From: Spirochaetia bacterium
Lineage (GTDB): Bacteria > Spirochaetota > Spirochaetia > Treponematales > Breznakiellaceae
Reading direction: 5' to 3'
Assembly (NCBI GenBank): GCA_025997655.1
Contig: BNUW01000100.1
Coordinates: 1 to 9,177 of the forward strand
Length of the DNA: 9,177 nt
The notes beneath the pieces are model-generated. The model saw only the letters and a list, made by a program, of their open reading frames with translations. It was not told the DNA's origin and did no database searches. Positions 4,464 through 9,177 of this stretch are shown here, piece after piece; position 1 is the stretch's first letter; each line of letters begins with the position of its first letter. Both the position numbers and the translations under genes were made by a program.

Positions 4464-4714
4464 AGATTTGCTGGTAGAATGTCATTTGAAGAATCAATAC
4501 CAAAACACCCTGATGATTTTTTATATTGTGACCCACCCTATATGGATGTAGTGCCAGATTATGGTGAAAGTGATATTGACCACAAATTACTTGCTGATAT
4601 TCTTAATGAGCGTGAGAACTGGATTCTCTCTTACAATGATATTCCCAAAGTTAGAGAACTATATGATAAATATACAAAGATTGAATTGAATGTGCCATAT
4701 CCATTAGCAAATCA
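4464..4714. other. Single-copy centre (spacer) of the palindrome
   Basis: This 251-bp asymmetric segment is the only DNA present once. It encodes the DPPY-containing part of a DNA adenine methyltransferase on the + strand. Its edges carry an 8-bp inverted repeat, GATTTGCT (4465-4472) and AGCAAATC (4706-4713), separated from the perfect arms by a single mismatched pair (4464/4714). A perfect centre with no spacer would be expected for a hairpin telomere, so this spacer argues for fold-back self-priming or template switching. Confidence 0.9.
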
Positions 4715-4772
4715 AAAAGGTAAAAAAATGAAGATAGGTAAAGAATTACTTATAATTGGACCAATGACATAA
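4464..4772 (+). CDS. D12-class (Dam-like) DNA N6-adenine methyltransferase, C-terminal part only
   Basis: Would transfer a methyl group from S-adenosylmethionine to adenine N6. The frame shows the catalytic motif DPPY (codons at 4530-4541) in DFLYCDPPYMDV, then LADILNERENWILSYNDIPKVRELYDKY and KIGKELLIIGPMT at the C-terminus, the usual ending of this family. Family members are around 250-300 residues with an FxGxG SAM-binding motif near the N-terminus; here only about 102 codons survive. The reading frame is open through 4464 and, by accident, back to 4401, but sequence before 4464 is inverted repeat, so the real N-terminus is missing and the ATG at 4479 is probably internal. It converges on the XRE gene with a 22-bp gap. 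No restriction enzyme is visible, so it is probably an orphan methyltransferase. Confidence 0.85.
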   Translation, partial: RFAGRMSFEESIPKHPDDFLYCDPPYMDVVPDYGESDIDHKLLADILNERENWILSYNDIPKVRELYDKYTKIELNVPYPLANQKGKKMKIGKELLIIGPMT

Positions 4773-4794
4773 ACAAGTCAGATGTAGGGGGCAC

Positions 4795-5160
4795 TTATGA
4801 TTTATTGCCCTTTTGTTTTTCTTCTTCTTTTTGGACTTCTAAAAGTTGCTTCATTTGAAGAGTTATGTATTTCTTAAACAATGGGTTTAGTTCCTCATAA
4901 ATCGCCATGATTTGTTCCAAGTTCATATTGGGAGGAGGACTTTCAAACATCTCCCCTTTCCCTGTTTTTAACCAGTCTTTATTGACATTGTATTTTTGAC
5001 TTATTAACTCATATATTCGGTCATTGATGTTTCTGGTCCCGCTTTCTATTTGGGCATAAAAACTGCTACTGAGGAATATACCCTTGCTGAACTCTTTTTG
5101 ATTGACATCCAAAGCCTTTCTGAGTGCCTGTAATCGTTCCCGTAGTGAAGACCCCGCCAT
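4795..5160 (-). CDS. XRE/Cro-CI family regulator, right-arm copy (121 aa)
   Basis: Exact mirror of 4018-4383 with an identical protein; see that entry for domains. This is probably the native copy, as its 3' end faces the intact methyltransferase stop (4772) across 22 bp in a tail-to-tail arrangement that shows no terminator hairpin. Confidence 0.92.
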   Translation of the reverse strand: MAGSSLRERLQALRKALDVNQKEFSKGIFLSSSFYAQIESGTRNINDRIYELISQKYNVNKDWLKTGKGEMFESPPPNMNLEQIMAIYEELNPLFKKYITLQMKQLLEVQKEEEKQKGNKS

Positions 5161-5214
5161 ATTTGACCCCTACCTTAAAAATAATCTAAAAATCAAATTT
5201 ATGCCAGATAGGGC

Positions 5215-5244
5215 TTGACAAAAAGTTGCATGGCAAGTTACTAT
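5215..5244 (+). promoter_or_regulatory. Promoter of the 61-codon ORF, right arm
   Basis: TTGACA (5215-5220), 18-bp spacer containing TTGC-ATG-GCAA (5226-5236), and TACTAT (5239-5244). Mirror of 3934-3963. Confidence 0.6.
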
Positions 5245-5260
5245 TGACTTGCTAGTCAAT
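5243..5260. promoter_or_regulatory. Operator palindrome, right arm
   Basis: ATTGACT-TGCT-AGTCAAT overlapping the end of the -10 element; mirror of 3918-3935. Confidence 0.65.
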
Positions 5261-5281
5261 TTGAATTAAAGGATAGTGAGA

Positions 5282-5467
5282 ATGGAAGCCAAAGGTGGTG
5301 GTGATGACAATTTTGGTCAGGTTTTCTCTGGTTTGAATACTGATAGGCAAAAAGAGGTTTTGGAAACCGCTAAAACGCTCTTAAAGGTTCAAAGGACAAG
5401 TAAGGTATTGATTGACAATGAGGAAGATGTAAAGGCTTTTTCGGTTAAGGAAAAGCAACTGGATTAA
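5282..5467 (+). CDS. Small protein of unknown function, right-arm copy (61 aa)
   Basis: Mirror of 3711-3896, identical protein. On this strand the ribosome site AAAGGA (5268-5273) and the ATG at 5282 are easily read; the GTG at 5276 is too close to that site to be the start. Confidence 0.6.
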   Translation: MEAKGGGDDNFGQVFSGLNTDRQKEVLETAKTLLKVQRTSKVLIDNEEDVKAFSVKEKQLD

Positions 5468-5477
5468 TTTACTTTGG

Positions 5478-5503
5478 AATAATGAGGGGGCATCCCTCTT
5501 ATT
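5478..5503 (+). terminator. Intergenic hairpin, right arm
   Basis: Mirror of 3675-3700: a GAGGG/CCCTC core with flanking AATAA/TTATT arms, followed by AAAAAT and so lacking a U tract in the direction of transcription. Confidence 0.45.
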
Positions 5504-5508
5504 AAAAA

Positions 5509-5528
5509 TAACAATCCTATGATTGTTA
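5509..5528 (+). repeat. Inverted repeat before the lipoprotein gene, right arm
   Basis: TAACAATC-CTAT-GATTGTTA, mirror of 3650-3669. Confidence 0.5.
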
Positions 5529-5550
5529 AATACTTTTTAAGGAGTTTCTT

Positions 5551-5940
5551 ATGAAAAAGAAATTACTTGTAGGAATGCTGGCAATGGTGCTGGTGTTAGG
5601 AATGGTTTTAGTCGGGTGTGCTACAACGCCATTTGACCCGACGGATGCACAGAGCGAGTTGCAGGGCTCTTGGATGAATCCATATAACGATGTGGATACT
5701 ACAATTACTTTTTCTGGTAGCAACTTCACTTATACAGCCAAAAACCGGGATGTTCCTCTTCAAGGGACTTACTCTATCAGTAAATCACTTGGAAGTTTAA
5801 AATTGACGCTGAATGGAACTGATGGGAGTACATGGTCAGCAACCTACTCGGTCACCGGTGATAAATTAAACATTCCGAATGAACCACAGCGGCAAAATTG
5901 GACAGGTGCATATGTGTGGGGAACATTTAACAAACAATAA
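5551..5940 (+). CDS. Small secreted lipoprotein, right-arm copy (129 aa)
   Basis: Mirror of 3238-3627, identical protein with lipobox LVGC (Cys23). AAGGAG at 5539-5544 is 6 nt before the ATG. The hairpin at 5927-5951 encloses the stop codon. Confidence 0.85.
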   Translation: MKKKLLVGMLAMVLVLGMVLVGCATTPFDPTDAQSELQGSWMNPYNDVDTTITFSGSNFTYTAKNRDVPLQGTYSISKSLGSLKLTLNGTDGSTWSATYSVTGDKLNIPNEPQRQNWTGAYVWGTFNKQ

Positions 5941-5951
5941 AAGTTTGTTAA
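5927..5951 (+). terminator. Hairpin at the lipoprotein gene end, right arm
   Basis: TTAACAAAC/GTTTGTTAA with the TAA stop in the loop; mirror of 3227-3251. Confidence 0.45.
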
Positions 5952-5970
5952 TTCATCCATTGTCTTTCAA

Positions 5971-6013
5971 ATATCAATTACAGGGATTTAAGATAAACCT
6001 CTGTAATTGATAT
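5971..6013 (-). terminator. Hairpin at the recombinase gene end, right arm
   Basis: Mirror of 3165-3207, 13-bp arms with the recombinase stop codon inside. Confidence 0.5.
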
Positions 6014-6931
6014 ATTGGAATGGTCTAACAATTTTGAAAGTTTGTAAATGTCTTTATCTTTTTGATATTCTGTTTTTGCAAAATAATGTCTAAAATCATG
6101 GGCTGAAAAGGCTGAACTAATTTTCCCTTCATTGAATAGTTTTTTGGTTTGCCGATATATTCTTAATTTAAGGGCATTGACCGAATATTCAGCAAATGGG
6201 GTTTTATTATTCAAGTTAGATTTTTTAATTTCTTTTAGAATGTCATTAGATAATTCACCATAAATCTGTTTCCCCTTGCTGGTTGCGGTATATCTGTTTC
6301 CACAAATCTTTAATGACCTCAAAGCACCAATTCTCAAGCCCCGGACTGCCATAATATAGACTGCCAACCTTTCAGGTTCAGGGATTGAATTAAGAATGAT
6401 ATTGACTTCATTGTCATCAGGGACTTCAATGGATTTAATAGATTTCTTCTCTGGCCGGGCTTTTGTTCCCCTTATGGGATTTTTAATAGTGGAATATCTT
6501 CTTTCAAGGTAGGAATAAAAAGAAGATATGGCAGCGATTGTCAATCTTATAGAATTGGGGGAGCCTTTCAATGAATAAATAAAATCATCAGCCTGGGCAT
6601 AATTCATTATGAGGATATTGATATTGTTTTTCTTGCAGTACGTTTCTAAACTCTTTAATGATTTTAGATATGCTGTATGGGTATAATCACTCCCGGATTT
6701 TCCACAAGCCATAATGAATATATTTTTTTCCATTTTGTAATCAATATCAGCAAGATTGACCTTTTCATTAAGTTCATCGGTCAGCCTTTGGGTAATGACT
6801 ATTTTGGCAATGGCTTCCAAGGTCTCTTGGTCCAGTTCTTGTAGTTTGGGGGCTTCCCTTTTGATTTTCCGGGCAAGGGCTTCCACATTGTGCGGTATTG
6901 AATTAACAGAAATCAGGTTTTTACCAGTCAT
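5978..6931 (-). CDS. Tyrosine recombinase, right-arm copy (317 aa)
   Basis: Mirror of 2247-3200 with identical catalytic residues (R200, H278, R281, H304, Y313). If both arms exist in one molecule, its binding sites are also present in inverted pairs, so the enzyme could invert the intervening DNA. Confidence 0.9.
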   Translation of the reverse strand: MTGKNLISVNSIPHNVEALARKIKREAPKLQELDQETLEAIAKIVITQRLTDELNEKVNLADIDYKMEKNIFIMACGKSGSDYTHTAYLKSLKSLETYCKKNNINILIMNYAQADDFIYSLKGSPNSIRLTIAAISSFYSYLERRYSTIKNPIRGTKARPEKKSIKSIEVPDDNEVNIILNSIPEPERLAVYIMAVRGLRIGALRSLKICGNRYTATSKGKQIYGELSNDILKEIKKSNLNNKTPFAEYSVNALKLRIYRQTKKLFNEGKISSAFSAHDFRHYFAKTEYQKDKDIYKLSKLLDHSNISITEVYLKSL

Positions 6932-6962
6932 TTTTACTCTCCCAAAATTAGTCATTTTTCAA

Positions 6963-6989
6963 TGAAACATAATATAAGGTTATGTTTCA
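6963..6989. repeat. 10-bp inverted repeat near the recombinase start, right arm
   Basis: Mirror of 2189-2215: TGAAACATAA and TTATGTTTCA around a 7-nt centre. Confidence 0.6.
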
Positions 6990-7080
6990 AATCACCAACT
7001 ATGTAAGCGTTATTTTAGTTTTGGGTGGGCAGGGATGGTTCTAAATACTGGCGTCAATTGATGGCCTTGTTTGGTTTTTG

Positions 7081-7103
7081 AAACTCGGTGCAACATAAGG
7101 GAT
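7081..7103 (-). repeat. 23-bp direct repeat copy 2, right arm
   Basis: Mirror of 2075-2097. Confidence 0.85.
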
Positions 7104-7115
7104 AATTACTTATCC
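7100..7115. promoter_or_regulatory. Palindromic operator candidate, right arm
   Basis: GGATAA-TTAC-TTATCC, mirror of 2063-2078, at the predicted recombinase transcription start. Confidence 0.55.
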
Positions 7116-7118
7116 TTC

Positions 7119-7147
7119 ATTTTACCTTTATCATTATTATTTGTCAA
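7119..7147 (-). promoter_or_regulatory. Recombinase promoter, right arm
   Basis: Mirror of 2031-2059: TTGACA, 17 bp, TAAAAT on the - strand. Confidence 0.75.
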
Positions 7148-7203
7148 AGCCTTTTTTTATAGTTGTATTTATTGCAGAAAAGCATTTGAAAGGTGAAGCC
7201 CTA

Positions 7204-7226
7204 AAACTCGGTGCAACATAGGGGAT
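7204..7226 (-). repeat. 23-bp direct repeat copy 1, right arm
   Basis: Mirror of 1952-1974. Confidence 0.85.
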
Positions 7227-7247
7227 TATTGTCTTTATCTTAATTCC

Positions 7248-8591
7248 TTATTCCTTAATCTTTTTTTGTATGGGCTTCATATATTTTGTATAAACATATT
7301 TTGATTTAACTTTCAATATATCTATAATTTCATCTTTAATATCTTCATTGTAATAGAATCCATCATAAACATTATAGACTTTCTTCCCTCTTTTTAGTAA
7401 TTCAATTTTAACTTCGGTTTCAATAAAGAAAGCATACCAAAAAACAAGATTTCCAATGGAGGGGCCGCAGATTTTTCTGGTGGAAGCAGATATAATTTCC
7501 CAAAGTTTAAAGTCTAAACCTTCACCATTATCTAACATAGCAAAAAACCAGTCATAATTTTTTTTGTCTAATATGACTTCTTTGTTGTTTTTAAACTCTG
7601 CAAGTTTTTCCCTTGTTAATTTTTCTTTCAAATATCCATTCCATGCCTGCAAAACAGACCCCTTTCCAAAGTAAATCCTCATAAATATTTGTTTCATACT
7701 ATCATTGTAATGTGAGTATTCATTTTCACCTCTTGCAATAGCATCCCCGGTTTCTTCTAACATTTTAGTATCTTTTATGATTTCAGCATAAAAATCATAA
7801 CTATCATCTTTCCATTCCCCGGTATGAAACAAATAGTTAATCCTTGGGATTTGTGATTTTATATCATAGACCTCATAATAATCTGGTATGCCTATCCTTG
7901 TCAAAAAAACATCTCTTAACTCTGCTGTTATTTTTTTATGTGATTTTTTTGGATTTAATGTCAAGCAAAAATATGAATATGGTCTCCCCGATGGCAGACC
8001 ATCCTTACCAAAATAAAGGAACTTAAATAATTTCAAGTCATTATGGGCTACTGATTTATTTAATCTTTGTAATAACTGAAAATAATGTGAAAGCATTTGA
8101 TTAGATTTGTCTTTTAGTTTTACAATGTCATAATTTAAACTTTTTGTTTTTTTTGATTTTAATGTTTTGAGAGTTAATTTTTTACTACATATAGCAGAAA
8201 TATCTGCCTTATTAAACTCTTCCTCTTTTAATTTATGAATTATATCAGTTTCGGGATCTGTTTTACTTAGATCCAACCATTTGCCATATTTGTTTTCTGC
8301 ATTTCTAAATATCAAATCAAATAAGATAAGATTTTTTTGATATAACCTTGTATGGTGCCCGGTGGAATAATTTTTAATTTTGATTAGTAATCCGCTATTC
8401 AGGGCTAATTCTACAACCTTGTAAATTGTTCTTTTGTCAAAACAACTTATTTGAAAACCTGTTTCATCATCATCTTCTTCTTTGTGATGTTTCCAAATTG
8501 AAAACAAAACGTTCTCATATTGTTCTTGTGTTTGTTTTGCCCGCTGTCCTTTAAACTTCCAAATGGAATTAAACTTTTCCAATTCGGTCAT
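7248..8591 (-). CDS. Putative polymerase-like replication protein, right-arm copy (447 aa)
   Basis: Mirror of 587-1930, identical protein; motifs and caveats are given there. Two identical copies in opposite orientation would send two replication genes away from the ends towards the centre. Confidence 0.55.
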   Translation of the reverse strand: MTELEKFNSIWKFKGQRAKQTQEQYENVLFSIWKHHKEEDDDETGFQISCFDKRTIYKVVELALNSGLLIKIKNYSTGHHTRLYQKNLILFDLIFRNAENKYGKWLDLSKTDPETDIIHKLKEEEFNKADISAICSKKLTLKTLKSKKTKSLNYDIVKLKDKSNQMLSHYFQLLQRLNKSVAHNDLKLFKFLYFGKDGLPSGRPYSYFCLTLNPKKSHKKITAELRDVFLTRIGIPDYYEVYDIKSQIPRINYLFHTGEWKDDSYDFYAEIIKDTKMLEETGDAIARGENEYSHYNDSMKQIFMRIYFGKGSVLQAWNGYLKEKLTREKLAEFKNNKEVILDKKNYDWFFAMLDNGEGLDFKLWEIISASTRKICGPSIGNLVFWYAFFIETEVKIELLKRGKKVYNVYDGFYYNEDIKDEIIDILKVKSKYVYTKYMKPIQKKIKE

Positions 8592-8600
8592 AATATACTC

Positions 8601-8647
8601 CTTGTGATGAAATTAGAACCAAGGACGGCCGCCTAATCCATCACAAG
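8601..8647 (-). promoter_or_regulatory. Leader hairpin of the replication gene, right arm
   Basis: Mirror of 531-577; the 9-bp foot overlaps part of the AAGGAG ribosome site. Confidence 0.65.
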
Positions 8648-8652
8648 TTTCT

Positions 8653-8680
8653 ATTATATCTATTAGTCGCAGAATGTCAA
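8653..8680 (-). promoter_or_regulatory. Replication gene promoter, right arm
   Basis: Mirror of 498-525: perfect TTGACA and TATAAT with a 16-bp spacer on the - strand. Confidence 0.85.
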
Positions 8681-8748
8681 GTTAAAATGCACTTTATTTT
8701 TTAATCAATTCTGCAATCAATAACTATATCAACATTTTATTATATTCC

Positions 8749-8988
8749 TTAATCTAATGTCATATCCAATGAAGGGCTTATTTTAAGCCGACTCTTTATC
8801 CTGTCAAGGATAATCCTTGCATCCGCCGGGTCATAATTTGCCCCAACTAAAATCTTTAAGAATCTATGATCCGCAGTTGCTATATTTTCTTCTGCATATC
8901 TTTCATATCGGTCTCTTAATTTCATCAATGTATCTGCTCCATCAAACAGACTTAACCAGTAGATTTTTTTGAACATCGGTATATTCAT
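8749..8988 (-). CDS. Small protein of unknown function, right-arm copy (79 aa)
   Basis: Mirror of 190-429, identical protein with the same AAGGAG ribosome site (8995-9000 on the + strand as CTCCTT). Confidence 0.65.
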   Translation of the reverse strand: MNIPMFKKIYWLSLFDGADTLMKLRDRYERYAEENIATADHRFLKILVGANYDPADARIILDRIKSRLKISPSLDMTLD

Positions 8989-9057
8989 TTTAAACTCCTT
9001 GAATAATTAGTTTTATTCCAATTCATATTCAGCAGAAGATAATTTTTTAGAATGAAA

Positions 9058-9081
9058 TACCGCAGAGCAAGCTCTGCGGTA
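9058..9081 (-). terminator. Stem-loop terminator, right arm
   Basis: Mirror of 97-120, an 11-bp stem. In + strand direction it is followed by TCTTTTAA, so it can also stop transcription heading to the window end. Confidence 0.85.
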
Positions 9082-9098
9082 TCTTTTAATCAGAAAAC

Positions 9099-9176
9099 TT
9101 ACTCCAACCACGGAAACAATTCCCCTTGTTTGTCATCGTGTATCTTTTTATAGTTTTCTAATTTCCTTCCTTGATT
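9099..9176 (-). CDS. C-terminal fragment of an unidentified CDS, right-arm copy
   Basis: Mirror of 2-79: 25 codons ending GELFPWLE and a stop, truncated by the right window edge. Confidence 0.5.
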   Translation of the reverse strand, partial: NQGRKLENYKKIHDDKQGELFPWLE

Positions 9177-9177
9177 T

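Larger units (their letters stand above)
6932..7247. other. Non-coding region between recombinase and rep genes, right arm
   Basis: Mirror of 1931-2246, holding the direct repeats, recombinase promoter and palindromes and no credible ORF. Confidence 0.6.
4715..9177. repeat. Right arm of giant perfect inverted repeat
   Basis: Exact reverse complement of 1-4463. This arm is the one continuous with an intact methyltransferase C-terminus (the reading frame runs from the single-copy centre through 4715 to a stop at 4772). It therefore probably represents the native arrangement, with the left arm as the derived copy. Confidence 0.97.

Noticed and set aside
4401..4478. Upstream extension of the methyltransferase reading frame to 4401
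   Set aside because: Codons before 4464 are the reverse complement of the gene's own 3' end, so the open frame there is accidental.
4464..4714. Hairpin telomere junction of a linear spirochaete replicon (Borrelia-like head-to-head dimer)
   Set aside because: A telomere junction would be a perfect palindrome with no asymmetric centre. Here the centre is 251 bp of methyltransferase coding sequence cut mid-gene, and the recombinase is a compact 317-aa integrase type rather than a larger telomere resolvase.
1..9177. Composite transposon or IS with long terminal inverted repeats
   Set aside because: The inverted repeats make up almost the entire window, no transposase is present, and no target-site duplication can be assessed because the symmetry runs to both window ends.
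1..9177. Circular inverted dimer closed by joining the two ends
   Set aside because: Joining 9177 to 1 gives TTGATTTAAATCAA and leaves both copies of the end gene truncated against their own antisense. No overlap between the ends supports circularity.

Overview
The window is one giant inverted repeat. Positions 1-4463 and 4715-9177 are exact reverse complements: every gene and intergenic site I compared pairs at p and 9178-p with no substitution or indel. Between them is a 251-bp single-copy centre (4464-4714). The independent sequence is therefore about 4.7 kb (4464-9177), and the other half repeats it on the opposite strand. Because both window ends coincide with the ends of the palindrome, this looks like a whole contig rather than a cut from a longer molecule. 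An 8-bp inverted repeat (GATTTGCT at 4465-4472, AGCAAATC at 4706-4713) sits exactly where the symmetry starts, as expected for a strand that folded back on itself and was copied. That could have happened in vitro (amplification or assembly) or in a cell.

The DNA is AT-rich with strong Shine-Dalgarno sites and consensus sigma70-type promoters. The lipoprotein signal peptide (MKKKLLVGMLAMVL..., then a long hydrophobic run to LVGC) is of the kind common in Treponema and related Spirochaetota. A spirochaete host, probably from a metagenome, is my best guess, resting mainly on that one leader.

Layout of one arm, read left to right from position 1: the tail of an unidentified gene (2-79); a strong stem-loop terminator (97-120); a 79-codon ORF of unknown function (190-429); a consensus promoter and a leader hairpin that covers part of the ribosome binding site; a 447-codon protein with a winged-helix-like N-terminus and family-A-polymerase-like motifs, probably the replication protein (587-1930); a 316-bp non-coding region with two 23-bp direct repeats flanking a promoter; a tyrosine recombinase (2247-3200). 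These are followed on the opposite strand by a lipoprotein (3238-3627) and a 61-codon ORF (3711-3896). A divergent operator/promoter region (3897-4017) separates these from an XRE-family repressor (4018-4383). The centre holds the C-terminal third or so of a D12-class (Dam-like) adenine methyltransferase, cut off by the fold-back. The right arm repeats all of this in mirror image.

Replication protein, recombinase, XRE repressor facing a divergent small gene, and orphan methyltransferase together suggest a small mobile element (plasmid, integrative element or phage-plasmid), with the lipoprotein as possible cargo. No rRNA, tRNA or CRISPR array was seen.
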